Below, piece by piece: positions 26,265 to 37,662 of a stretch of DNA of 64,000 bases. The position numbers were made by a program, and so were the translations under genes. How positions within the stretch are numbered: the stretch's first letter is position 1; each line of letters opens with the position of its first letter. The notes below the pieces were generated by a model. The model had not been told where the DNA came from. It saw only the letters and a list, made by a program, of their open reading frames with translations, and did not search any database. This DNA is from Sanguinoderma infundibulare (lineage: Eukaryota > Basidiomycota > Agaricomycetes > Polyporales > Polyporaceae), in the NCBI GenBank assembly GCA_032821775.1, contig JAVLRN010000010.1:2108001-2172000 (forward strand), written 5' to 3'.

Positions 26265-27597
26265 ATGGGTGTAGAGGACGAAGAGGAATATCTTTGGCGC
26301 ACATCTAGCGTCCGAGTCTGGCAGTGGCGCTTCACACACCGTTGGGAGTCGGTCGGGCATTCAAGTTCTTTTCGGCAAGAAGACCTCCGGATCCTTAACC
26401 ATGAAGACCCACGATCCACACCAGCTGCAGCAATATTGGAGGACTACGCGCATTCCTTCAAGGTCTGGGTGACTCATCACTTGGGTGCAGGCTCCGCTGG
26501 TATGTCGCAAGACGTCTTCCAAACTCTGGCGACGCTTCCGGAGGGACTTGAGGGCTTGGCAGGAGAGGTATGGCGAGCCTTCGACCATATCACCGGATCA
26601 CCCACTGCTGTAAAGACGAAGCCGGTACTCACGTCTGGCGATCGTCCAAAACTTTTGGAGTACGAGAGCATGATCTACAAACTTCTCCGTGACGCACCCG
26701 AGGGCATTCCAACCGTGTTCTGATCTGGCGTTTCCGAAAACAGCCTCTACGTTATCGTCATGGACCTCCTAGGCCCAACCTGGACTCTCTACGGCGATTT
26801 TGTAGAGGCTCGTTCATTGCGCAGACGGTGTGTATGCTTGCTGAACAGATGGTACGCGTCCGTGCGGTGCGCATATAATAGGGGCTGACTTTGTTTCTCT
26901 GCTTGCAGCTCACCCGGTTACAATTCATACACTCGAGAGGCATCGTTTCCGGTGACTTGAAACCATCAAACTTCGCTATTGGCCCTGCCAACAAAGAAGA
27001 CTACTTGTATCTCTTCGACTTCGACTTCAGTCACGCCCAACTCTTCGTCAATCCGATGACAAACGAGCACATCCCTTTCCGCGAAGGTCGCCATGCCTTC
27101 GGTACTGCTAGGTATGCGAGTGTCGCGGCTCATCGCGGTCACGGTGAGGCTACGTGCATGACTATGCTACTGTTTTTGCTCTGACTCTGCTGTGTTCAGA
27201 GGTGTCCAGGAGGGACGACATCGAGTCGCTCCTCTACGTCCTGCTCGAATTGCGCTATGGCAAACTCCTGTGGAGCAGCTTTTCCCGTCAAGACAGACCC
27301 CCGGATACTCGGCAAATAGGAGAGATGAAGGACGGACCAGAACTCCGCGACTTCCTATCCACCGCCCTGCCGGAATTTCGGGCGTACTACGACCACTACA
27401 AGGCCCTTTCCTCCGGTCAGAAGCCAGATTACGAGCACCTGAAGGGTCTCTTCCGCGGCCGTATAGATACTGAGGGTTGGAACTACGATTGTGAGTTTGA
27501 CTGGGTAGACGGGTCTTGCCTTGAACGTGGGACGCTCCTCCCCGAGGAGTCTGTTATCCACACAGACTTCGTAGATCGACTTGCTCTAGATCCTTGA
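26265..27597 (+). pseudogene. Casein-kinase-1-like kinase, broken and catalytically altered
   Basis: The order of motifs is that of CK1-type kinases: GEVWRAFDHITGSPTAVKTK (glycine loop end and lysine), LLEYESMIYKLLRDAPEGIP, VIVMDLLGP, LTRLQFIHSRGIVSGDLKPS, YLFDFDFSHA, GRHAFGTARYAS and RRDDIESLLYVLLELRYGKL. Two introns are well formed (one at gtacgc...gcttgcag near 26850-26909, one at gtgagg...ttcag). Two lesions break it. A TGA at 26721-26723 stands where the family has Trp, before SGVSENSLYVI. A one-base slip near 26823 precedes TVCMLAEQM. The catalytic loop reads VSGDLKPSN instead of HRD, and DFG is DFD. It was therefore probably already a divergent kinase-like protein before it broke. Confidence 0.75.
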
Positions 27598-28031
27598 TGC
27601 AACCATCCTCGACAGGCGCATTGCGCATTGGAGTTATGACACGAGTAGTCCTCTGCACGTATACGATGCGTACGCCCAACTGTTGCATCCACAAGGTCTT
27701 CGTGAAGCCTCGAGCTTCGCACAGCGCTCCATGAACCCACCGACCATGGACGGTCGCGAATTAGATTATCCAGCTGAGCTTCTACAACGAAATTGTGGAT
27801 CGTCTCCAGGCCTTGAAGCGAATGTTTCGGATATTGCCTTTGGAGGGTCGTCGCAATAAGTATTGGCACTCCGCCATAGAAACCGCGTCGCAAGCGGTCA
27901 CGAACGCCTCCAAAATCCTCCCCCCAGGTGGCTGTCGGATGCATCTCTCGTCTCCCCACCCTCTACCGACCGCCCCCATTCTGGCGACCTGTATGGTGCT
28001 GCCCTGACCTGGCTCGGAGACGATCGCGACG
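27598..28031. other. Short spacer and upstream region
   Basis: No gene is seen. It should contain the promoter of the membrane protein that starts at 28032. Confidence 0.4.
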
Positions 28032-29624
28032 ATGGCGCCTATCCATACCATCCACGACATCGTCTCTTCGTCCTCCGCAGTCATCCCGAAACCCACGTCC
28101 CTCGAAGACTCCTCCTTCTCGCTCGACTCTTCCGGCGTCGCAGGCTTCTTCGGGGGCGACGGCGCCGTCTCTGGCATGGCAACCGTGAACCTCTTCAAGC
28201 ACCGCCGCTGGGGCGGGTGGTACAACACGCCCGGCTCGTACGAGATCGCGAAGCAGTACGGCCAGCTCGCCAACTCGCGCTTTTGGGACGGGCTCTTCCC
28301 CGCCGGCACCGGCATGCACGACCCCGCTCAGCTCTTCGGCCTCGACGGCAAGGCGGGCCCCGAGTTCGTGGCCGCGCGCTCGGGGTCGAGCTTCACGCGC
28401 ACCGGACACCTTGCCTACCTCATCGCGCGCAGGGCCCAGAGCCTTGAAGGCCAGCGCCACGACAACGGGCGCACGACAACGGCCACGAGCGTCACCGTCG
28501 TTGACCTGGACCATGTCCCGCCCGAGCACGTCGAGCCGCCCCTCCGTTGGAGCAGAACCGGATTGCTCGCGATCGTCCCCATCGCGGCGAGCGTCTGCGC
28601 TTGTGTCTTGTGCGCGCTTGTCGCGGACTGGTTTTCGTGCATAAGTATCGCGATCGGTATCGTCGCGAGCGGCGCCGCGTGCTTCGTGCTGGGCTCGGGC
28701 AAGTTGACGTTCAAGCACCACGCTGCCGCGAAGGGCGCGCCGCCCGGCGACGGCATCCTCAAAGGCGACGGCGGCATTATCGTCGTGCGCGGGCAGGAGG
28801 AAGCCGTCAACTCGCTCACGCGCGGTCGATTCTTCCTTAGCTACCAGCCTCGCGCGAAAGCTCACGCTCGGGTCCACGCGCTGACTCCATCACCGAGCAT
28901 AGCGCAAGCTGGCATCCTCAGGAAGAGGTCGGTCAAGAAAGGGGAGAGCGCCGAAGTGATAGAGCTGCTCTCGCTGCCAGGCTCTCGCGCGGCCGCCAAG
29001 CTGTCCTTCGAGCCCAAGCCTCCCGTCCCACCGCCTGAGGGCCAGCCGCGCGACGTCTTCATCGGCCTCTGCTCCGTCCTGCTCACCTCCCAGTTCCTCG
29101 TCCAGCTGCTCCTCATCCCCCAGGCCACCCTCCTCGGCCAGATCCTCTTCGTCACATCGCTCGCGGTCTCGTGGGCGTACAACACCTTCCTCTCCTCCAT
29201 CGACCGCGAGGACATCCAGACCGAGATCCTCCTCAACGACGTCCTCAGGCTCCGCCTAGACGGCATGCGCAAGTTCGAGTTTGGCACATGGACCGCGACG
29301 GCCGTGTTCGCCTGCCTCGCGCTCCAGCCCGACGAGCCCGTGCCGAAGCCCCGCAAGCTGCTGGACGGCCTCATCCCGAACGACACGGAGGTTTGGGAGC
29401 GTTGGAAGGGCACTGTCGTGCAGAAGCTCATGAAGGCGGAGCCCCTGCAGTTCACGAGGTGCGACTGGGAGGTGAAGGAGCTCCGGGCCGAGGAGAAGGT
29501 GCTCCTGCAGACGCTTCTGCAGGACGCGGAGGTGGCGTACCACGTCTGGTCGCGGTGGCGCGCCGCGTCCGCCAGCGTCACAGTCACTCGTGCTTCCTCC
29601 CCCGCGACTCCCGCTGCCTATTGA
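28032..29624 (+). CDS. Unknown integral membrane protein
   Basis: Single open frame of 530 codons without introns, unusual in this window. Family not recognised by name, but the length and codon use are gene-like. The N-terminus is Ser-rich and soluble (MAPIHTIHDIVSSSSAV), followed by NLFKHRRWGGWYNTPGSYEI and a conserved-looking soluble region. Two helices lie near residues 178-225 (LLAIVPIAASVCACVLCALV; ISIAIGIVASGAACFVLGSG) and two near residues 345-390 (VFIGLCSVLLTSQFLVQLLL; ILFVTSLAVSWAYNTFLSSI). A cytosolic-type C-terminal region follows (KFEFGTWTATAVFACLALQP, then WERWKGTVVQKLMKAEPLQF). An Arg/Lys-rich loop at about residues 255-310 separates the helix pairs. No transport motif is visible. 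Confidence 0.8.
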   Translation: MAPIHTIHDIVSSSSAVIPKPTSLEDSSFSLDSSGVAGFFGGDGAVSGMATVNLFKHRRWGGWYNTPGSYEIAKQYGQLANSRFWDGLFPAGTGMHDPAQLFGLDGKAGPEFVAARSGSSFTRTGHLAYLIARRAQSLEGQRHDNGRTTTATSVTVVDLDHVPPEHVEPPLRWSRTGLLAIVPIAASVCACVLCALVADWFSCISIAIGIVASGAACFVLGSGKLTFKHHAAAKGAPPGDGILKGDGGIIVVRGQEEAVNSLTRGRFFLSYQPRAKAHARVHALTPSPSIAQAGILRKRSVKKGESAEVIELLSLPGSRAAAKLSFEPKPPVPPPEGQPRDVFIGLCSVLLTSQFLVQLLLIPQATLLGQILFVTSLAVSWAYNTFLSSIDREDIQTEILLNDVLRLRLDGMRKFEFGTWTATAVFACLALQPDEPVPKPRKLLDGLIPNDTEVWERWKGTVVQKLMKAEPLQFTRCDWEVKELRAEEKVLLQTLLQDAEVAYHVWSRWRAASASVTVTRASSPATPAAY

Positions 29625-30887
29625 TGATGAAGGAGCGTGCCCATGCTTCTGGTCTTGCTTTCTCGCTACGATTACGACCTGCACGTAACGCTGTTAATTT
29701 TAGATTCCCGCATCGCAACGCAATCCCCCAGGACGTAGAATTTTGCAAAGTTTCGTTACATAGAACAGGAACACTGTACATTACAGCCGCAGGTTACCCC
29801 AGCAAGTGGTATAATTGATGCATCCCTTCGAGATATCAGGCGACTCGTCATTTGGTGTACGCTCCACCGCTATGTTACAAACGTTCTCAGATTTCTGGCA
29901 ACGCCGATCCGGCTTCCAGCTTCGTCCGTAAGTCTTCGACTATCGAATCTCGTCAATAAAAGGAGAAAACGTCAAAAATAACGGTCCTCCCAGGGTTAAA
30001 CACAGCGGTACGTAACTTCCAGGCCGTACGGCAAACCCATACTAAACTCTCCCGGCATGCTCGTCAAGCATCCACCTCGAGCTTCACACATCATGGTAGG
30101 GTCCACGGATACTAAGCCCGCGAGCATTAGCGATGGTGGATCGATGATGAATTTGCCAAATACTCTCTCATCAGCTCTGCAGCTTTGCCTGCCAGTGCAC
30201 TCCCTCCGAGTCGACCTCGAGACGTTCTGCTGTAAGTCATTCCGGGCCGCGGCTGCGGTAAACCTACCGCAGAGGAGCAGGCAATAAGTATAATGATCCT
30301 CAGTAGCACCCAGGTCGTGGTACCAGAACGCGAGTGCGCAAAGGTGCGCGGCTTGCAGGGTGCCCAATCAGAGGAGATCGGAGAGTGCCACGTGGCGGGA
30401 CCTTACATAAGGGTTCCGCTTTGAGGCAGGCAGCGAGACTGCTCTGAGCTCTTAGTCTCTCATCGACTCCCGTCCGAGACCACATATATAGGCCGTTCGT
30501 CCTTTCCAATCGTTACAGTATTCTCAGAGGCATATGCATTCGGCCCCAACAGGATCCCATATCCTTCCAATGCCCTCCGTCAGACTTGGCATTCCCTGCG
30601 GCGACCTTAGGTTCTACCGCAGCCTCAGGCTCCGCAGTTACCTGCGACGGCGACATTCGACTGCAGCACTCGGTCATAATGGTGGGATCATCTTTTCTTA
30701 CGGAACACCGCAGTATCTGATGGACCGCGGTCTTCTCCAATGACCTGTTGGAGCTGCAGCACCATCACCTTCCTTGAACTTGTTATATAGACGTCTGCAC
30801 GACGTCTCAGCTATCATCGCCATCGCTTTCACCACTCTTGTACACCGGTAACTCCGCCTATACATCTCAGGCTTAGTGCAAATCAAG
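29625..30887. other. Region without a supported gene
   Basis: About 1.3 kb of spacer, probably the 3' untranslated region of the membrane protein and the promoter of the F-box gene. Open frames at 29996-30367 and 30513-30740 (-) match nothing. Confidence 0.45.
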
Positions 30888-33032
30888 ATGTCTACAAACG
30901 AAATAGTCCCCGATTTCGTCCAGGACGCCTTGTCGACACTTTCGGCCAAGCTTCCATCTACCAGGCAAGTCTTTTCGTCGCGCTGCATATGAGGTCGCGG
31001 CTAACGTTTCTCCCATCGCATATAGCGGCATATATACGGCCAGTTTAACTTTTTCTAAAGCAGCCTGCTCGTCGTGACTGACATTTATCGGCTACCGCAG
31101 CTCCGTCTTATCGACCATGCGCTGTCCCGCGTCCTCACCTCCATACGAGGGCGAGTAAACGAGCGCACCCCAATCAATCGACTTCCTCCGGAGGTCCTTG
31201 CGGCCATCTTCGACCTCGCCCGCCGGGATTCTTCTGAGGACGTGGACGGCCAGGCGGCGATCTGGCGGCCCGACAACCGCTCACTCGTCGCGGCGACCCA
31301 CGTCTGTCGACTCTGGCGGGACGTCGCACTAGAATATGCGCACCTCTGGACGAACGTCGTCACACGCTCTCCCCTCGCGCCCGCATTTTTCGAACGCTTT
31401 CGCGAGTTGCCAATGACGGTCTTCGTCTCCCTCGCCAATGGCAAACTACCAGGGATGCAAAAGCGGACGCTGCTGGTTCAGGCCTCACGCATCCAGGCGC
31501 TGCGCATCGACCTCGAATCCAGCCTCCAGATCAATTACTGGATACAAGTCCTCCCGAATCTTGCAAGGTCGCTGGAGTCCTTGACGGTCGTGATGCACCG
31601 TGGGCAGAAGTATCCGAGGGCCGCTAACCGAAGCCTAACGCTCCCATTCTTTGGCGAAGAGTGTCCCATTTCGTTGAAACGGCTCACGATTTCGGGCAGA
31701 AGCGCTCTGTTCCCCACCGACCACTTCCCAATGCTTCAACACGCCCATTTCTCCGGGTTCCAGTGTCGAAGTTTCACCTTCGACTTACCGGCGCGTTTCC
31801 TACTCAATGCCCCCCGCTTGCAGACGTTCCATCTTCATCTCTATCCCGAATACTGGGCCGTCGCCGAGGGCTACTCAAACCTCGGACGCATCGCGCTTCC
31901 CATGATGCGCCGCTTTTGTATCACACTGCCGCGGCTGCCTATAAACACGAGTTTCTTCGAGGGTCCATCTGTCGCCGTTCGTGCAATGGTATCTAGCCTT
32001 GACATGCCGACAACAGCCGTGATCTCCATCCAGCAGGTGCAAACTACCTACCAGTACGCTCGATACATCCCTCCACTCTATCTCCCAACCACTTCTTCAC
32101 ACGTCGTGTCGGCGCTGAGCGTCGACGACCGCGGAACAACGCTCATCGTTGGTGGCCAGCAGATGTCCTACTTCAGATACACATCCCGCATTACCCCCCT
32201 GGGCATCCGACGCTTCGTCTACGAGGATCGGTTACCGGTGCTCCCTGTACACGGTCGAGCAAAAGACGCATTAGCGACGGTGAAATTCCTTCGCATGCGG
32301 AGCTCCTCGGGCTGGTATGGCTGCACCCGCGGCCAACCGTTGTCGCGCCTCATTGCGCACATGCCGCTCCTCACCGAGCTCGTCCTGCGCGACCTTGAGG
32401 GCGAGATGATGGCGCACCTCGCGCAGATGCTCACGCGCTCCGATCCCGTGCTGTGTCCCGACCTCGCCTCTGTCACCTACATCACCCTCGGCCGTACGTT
32501 GGGTCGCGCGCGCCTCGAGGGTCTGTCCGACTCCCGCGTCCTCGCTTGCGCGACCAACTCAGACTGCGATGCGGCGGCCTCGGGATCGCTCTTGGACATC
32601 CTCCTCGCCGCCACAGCCGCGCGCGCCCAATCGCTCTTGCGGCCGCTCAAGCGGGTCGTCTACTGTAGCCCGTCCATAACAGAGGAGCTCACTCTGCAAG
32701 ATGCGCACGGGGTCGAGCACATCGCCGTCTTGAGCAGGGACGTCTGGCCGGAGTACGACGGCACCTTCGAGCCAGACGCGGAGAGCATGCGATGTCGCGC
32801 GCAGCCACAGGAGTCGGAGCTTTTTGAGCGCACGGCGCCGAAGGCGGGGGTGATCACGGATGCGGCGTACCAGTCTTTGTGGGCGGCGGAGAGGAAACTG
32901 TTGCGGGTTGAGAGTGGCAGCGGTGACCGCGATGACACAGGTTCAGAGATGCGGATCGTCCGATTCGTCCGCGGCCGGAGTCTGACTCATGCCCGCGCAA
33001 TGCAGATTATCCTCTCATGCCTTTCACGGTGA
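30888..33032 (+). CDS. F-box protein
   Basis: Probable substrate adaptor of an SCF ubiquitin ligase. Exon 1 (30888-30964) encodes MSTNEIVPDFVQDALSTLS. The join to exon 2 (from 31064) uses a GC donor, ccag|gcaagt, and acceptor aaagcag, with phase kept (T S L L V V T D I Y R L P). The open frame of exon 2 has no good ATG before the F-box, which supports this start. The F-box is at about residues 63-118: INRLPPEVLAAIFDLARRD, then SLVAATHVCRLWRDVALEY and AHLWTNV. The remaining about 560 residues are leucine-rich and irregular, as in the many F-box proteins of Agaricomycetes, where the region binds the target. Total about 681 residues, no frame damage. The partner is unknown. Confidence 0.88.
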
Positions 33033-33503
33033 AGTTGATACTAAGCCATACCTGTTCTGAAAACAGCTGTCATGTGTCCGAAATCAATGTTCGCAGTTTG
33101 CGGTGGCCATGCTGCGATCTCGGCGTGTTAGCTATGTAGGTACACAGCCTACGTCTTGCAGTGCGGGCTATATATACTGCTGGTCTCCATGCCTCCCCCT
33201 TACGTGTTTTGCTCCGTCACTACCCCACGTCTTACTCGACGCGTCGGCGCTCTACTACACTCGTTCTCTGTACTACTTGCGTCGGAGCAGCAGCGCACGT
33301 GCTGACACCAAGATAGTTTCCTGTCCCGCGTTATCGCCTCAAACCCATCGCGCCCTACTTGCTCTGCTCCTCCGGACATTTCTGGTACGTCTTATATCCC
33401 ATCCGCAGCTATCCGGAGACTCGACAGAGGCCATTCTCTGGTGTGCAATGCGTTGATCACGAATGTGTGGCCATTTCAGAAGAGCTCGACTTATGGAGAT
33501 AAG
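33033..33503. other. Spacer and HET copy 2 upstream region
   Basis: No gene is seen. A reading frame in phase with HET copy 2 extends upstream of its ATG at 33504 to about 33441, but the paralogues begin at the equivalent methionine. Confidence 0.4.
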
Positions 33504-35265
33504 ATGCGTGTCGTGGATACCGAGATCGGACATTTCGTCGAGATTGACCCTGGGAAGACCGAATACGCCATCTTGTCACACAACTGGGTTGCTCCCCCGG
33601 AACAAGAGCAGACATACAAAGAACTGGAGACGATCCAGAAGCGGTGCGCCTTTGAACACCAATCCCGACAAAGTCACCTTCCTGACCTCGGGCGCCCCCA
33701 GTCACATGTCTTCTCTCAAACGACTCCAGGATGGGACCTCGCCTACCCCTTCGATTTCACAGCGCTCGTCCCATCCATCGTCCCCTAACCTCTCTGCAAC
33801 CAGCCCTCCCTCGGAGAGCCTGTCTGAAACGCCATCAACTTCCATTTGGGACGACCCGGAGCTCTCGCCCAAGATTCGGGATGCCTGCCGAGTTGCACGG
33901 GAAAATGGCTATCGATATATCTGGATAGACTCGTGCTGCATCGACAAGTCCAGCAGCTCAGAGCTATCCGAGGCCATCAACTCGATGTATCTCTGGTATG
34001 GACGGGCGAAGGTATGCTACGCGTTCCTCACCGATGTTCCTGCCGAAGAAGACCATACGGCGGAGCGTTCCAGCTTCCGTCGAAGCAGGTGGTTCACGCG
34101 CGGATGGACGCTCCAGGAGCTCATCGCTCCTTTCGATGTCGTGTTTTTCTCCGATGACTGGACGCGCATCGGATCCAAGCATGCTCTTGCCGACCTCGTT
34201 GAGGACATCACCGGGATCAGCTACAAAGCCCTACTGCACCTAGAATCACTCGACAAGTTTAGCGTCGCACAACGGTTCTCCTGGGCTTCGCGGCGAAGGA
34301 CGACGCGGATCGAAGACCGCGCATACTCGCTGCTGGGAATTTTTGGCATCAACATGCCCACTCTCTACGGCGAGGGACGGGCTGCTCTCCGCCGATTGCA
34401 GGAGGCGATCATGCGCCGCATCCCGGACCAGAGTCTCTTCGCTTGGGAAAATGTCTACCTAGGTTCTGAGATACCCCACGACCGCGCCACCGTGACCCTC
34501 TCTCTGCCACACTCCCAAACGTTTAGGTGCGATCCCGAAAGCTACTATGGCAATTCCTTCATCGCAGGTACCCTGAGGGCATTCAAGCATGGAAGGAGCA
34601 TCGTGGCCGTCTCTCATGCTGCAGTCTTCACTCGCCTCCAGCTCTCCTACTTCCCCCCCGCAGAGTACAATTTCGGCCCACATGGTATCCGCAGTCAGAT
34701 TCCTGTTCTGCCCCTCTCCGAGTACTTACCTGAAAGCGCAACCAAGTGCCCGGACAGTATCCCACTGTCCCAGTGGTATCTCACCATCCTCAGCTGCGAA
34801 CACAAAGACTTCCTCGGACACCTTCTCGGACGTGTCTGCTACATACCTCCCTCCAGCTCTGGTGTCGAATTCTTGCACTTCGGATGTGTGGAGATCACGA
34901 GTTATTCGATTCCACAGCTGCCCGAGCTCTTTCCTTTGTCGCCGGCCACCATCGAGCGCTGTCGGCCTAAGATAGTGCTCAAGACAGTATACATTTCCTA
35001 CCCCGGGCCCGACCGCGCTGAAGCGACGTCGCAGGGCATTCGCGATCGACCGCACGAGTCGATCAACTTGATGCTGGCGAGGGAGACTCGAGACGCTCTA
35101 CGCGACCAAGGATACACAGCCGATCTCCAAGGTCCCGCTCAGGACCACCCAACTAGTCATCGGCTGACGCTTTCGAACGGCGAACACACCATCTCCGTGG
35201 AATACCAGCATACCATCAAGCGATACGGCGACTGGCTCAGTATCAAGGCCCAGGCGCAGATATAG
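33504..35265 (+). CDS. HET-domain protein, copy 2 (premature stop)
   Basis: Paralogue of copies 1, 3 and 4. Exon 1 (33504-33643) encodes MRVVDTEIGHFVEIDPGKTE and YAILSHNW. A 58-nt intron (gtgcgc...ccccag, 33644-33701) joins exon 2 in phase (QKR|HMSSLKRL). Exon 2 carries IDSCCIDKSSSSELSEAINS, FTRGWTLQELIAP, RIEDRAYSLLGIFGINMPTL and the long DUF8212-like C-terminal region up to SIKAQAQI, then TAG at 35263-35265. Copy 4 has Met-Ser there (VQMSTPLP), so the TAG replaces an ordinary codon. The product is about 567 residues. The HET core has no damage. SHNW replaces the usual SHTW near the N-terminus. Confidence 0.88.
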
Positions 35266-35847
35266 AGGCCCCTTCTCGGCTCCGAGTCTGCTGGGGACGT
35301 CGATCAGGCGGATTCCAGCGAGGCTGCGTACTGGAGCGACTCCACCTGGGGGGGATGGAGAGCTAGCCTTGGGTACGAGAGCGTCACGTTGAACGCAGCA
35401 GGACGCGGGACGTACACACTCACCCTCGGCCTAGATTTCGCAGGCATGGGATACTACTGGCTCTCCGTTGAGCTCCGCGATGATACAACAGCCGCACCTT
35501 CTCCCTCGTCCAGGGAGCCACTGTACGGAAGAGAGTGTCGGTTGGCTGGGACCGGAGAGGATGGGAATGGGCGAGACGCGGAAGGAGAGGTTGAAGGAGG
35601 TCACAGCGATGGAGAGCGGTCCAGGACCGGAGAGGACGGTCCGAGTCATGCCTCCGTGGTCGATGCTAGTTGTAGTGCCGAAGACGGAGCAGGCGGACTG
35701 GAAAAGGAGTCGGAGGCGCTTCATTCGCGCGAGCCTCGCGCGGAGGTGGACGATGAGGCGGGGAAGAATGAGGATGCGAGGGATGGACGCGGTCCTCCCG
35801 ACGCGGGGGCGAAGGACCACCCTGGCGGTGTTGCATTCGAGACATGA
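35266..35847 (+). pseudogene. In-frame tail of HET copy 2 after the stop
   Basis: Directly after the TAG, the same frame stays open for 193 codons and matches the other copies: GSESAGDVDQADSSEAAYW, ESVTLNAAGRGTYTLTLGLD and the acidic tail with RTGEDGPSHASVVDAS, ending ...GGVAFET at TGA 35845-35847. Full conservation of frame suggests that the nonsense change is recent, or that the stop is read through or polymorphic. Confidence 0.8.
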
Positions 35848-37662
35848 TTCCCTTCGATAGTGCAAAATGCCCTTTGTTCCGCTTCCGCTTCGACAGCGTA
35901 CTAGTTCACGAACGCTTCCGAAATGCGCACCTCTGTATGTATACCTCGATTCTGAGATTTTTTACCCAGCATATGTGCCATACACTGCAGCTGAGGCGTG
36001 GACGAGACGTCGCAGGTTGCAAGAAGTGAGTACATGACACCGATGGACTCGTGTAGGCGACGTGCTGTACGTGACCGTGTGAAAATGTTGCCTGTGGCGC
36101 CAATCGCTCGCGCAGACCTGTGCGCGTCCGCTCCCCGCTCCCGCCCCTACGCTGTGGCTTCGTTTATGCTGGACTAGCTTAGGTCTTACCTCGCCCACCG
36201 TTTCAAAACACCCCGTGTTGGCCCGCATCCATAGCAGTTGGCAACAGCGACGACCCAATTTGTATGACCAGTTCGTCAAGATCTGTGACATCCTCTCCGC
36301 CTCGGACAACAGCAAGAGGCCCACCGCCGAGCGCGCAACCGAAGTCGGCGACACCTCAGTGTTCAAGATCGCGCAGTTCTTGATTCTAGTGAGCGATGAC
36401 GTTTGGTCATAGAGGACCTCGAGCGGGTGGACGAGCAGTGCGTCGTTGAAGAGCACTTCAAAGTGGGTTCCGAATGGAGCGTTTGGCAAACAGATCTCGA
36501 ATTGTGAGTAGCCTATTGTGTCGTTGCTCTCGAAGATGCCTCGAGGAGAGGTCGTGCGTCCTCTCCATAGGCAACCGTCCGCTATCTTTCGCGCGGCATG
36601 GGGCTAGTCTAGTCTGTGAGCCCTACCACCGAAGCAGACAGGTTTGAGCTCTGATGTTGTCAGACTAAGGCGTGCGGCACACCTTGCGGACGGCCTTCAT
36701 CCTACGGGCGGGCTGCCAACGCCCTTTTGTATCGCAAAGTTATATATTTGGGCTGGAGCCGTCGGCTTTTTGCGCGCGTCTCCGACCGCTTGGCCGCCCA
36801 TGTGCTTGCGCAACCGTCGGAAACCGAGCGGTCTGATCAGTCTGGTCGTATCCAACGCCCTGAACGCCACGAGGGGCGCTCTTCTCCCTGAATGGCGATT
36901 TGCTCGTGCCAAGTAAGGCCCGTCTCCCGGGGCCTGACGCAAACTGCCATCCTTACATCAGACATCTCGTTCAGGGGCTTGCGGCTCTTGCGCTGCGTTG
37001 CCCGCCTGGAGGACACCAGAATTATGGACCATGAGAACTACCGGTCGCTGAAAGGGAGGAACAGGCTCGATAGCAGTTGATACAGGCTATCCGGATCGTA
37101 CTACAGCAATACTACTTGGGAGAGGTGGGGGAGGGCTCGGTGAACTGGGTGGCGGTCTGCCGTTGCCTGCCGAAACCCCTATGAGCATTAACTCCACCAC
37201 AGATCGAACGCTGAGCGTGGAGCTGATCGGGACCAGCTACTTGAGTTTCCAGGGATGCTTTCGCACTGCTGAGCCCTCGTTACTTGTCTTCCATCGCCCT
37301 TCCTCCTGGCTACGATGGCGCCAGCTATGGCTGGACATCCACTCGACATTCGTGATTATCACCGAAATGCAGGGCGGTTTCCTAGCATCGGCCTGGAGGT
37401 CTTGAATATCCTCGTCCATCTTTTCGGCAAGTCTCTCGCCGTTCCTGACCGTGTGCATGAAACTGACAGAAATTTGCCATAGGTATCGCCATAACCTCTG
37501 CCATGATATCCAGGAAGGTCGTATGGATAATCAAGTGCCCTACCTGGCCCCGCATACTGGTCCTGGCCAACCATACAGCCGCGTGCGTCGCCTCTTGTTT
37601 TGCCTCCCGTTCGACGTTCGCGTCCTGACATGTTACGTTGGCGGTGCTGCGACATCGTGGGC
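35848..37662. other. Region without a firm gene call
   Basis: About 1.8 kb. At 36180-36510 both strands stay open over 65-170 codons. The minus strand reads PFGTHFEVLFNDALLVHPLE and SVARSAVGLLLLSEAERMSQ; the plus strand reads NLYDQFVKICDILSASDNSK. One of them may be an exon of an unrecognised gene, but no splice series could be built. The rest shows nothing clear. Confidence 0.35.

Noticed and set aside
28032..29624. Hidden intron in the long loop of the membrane protein
   Set aside because: The frame is open throughout and no family alignment demands removal of the loop.
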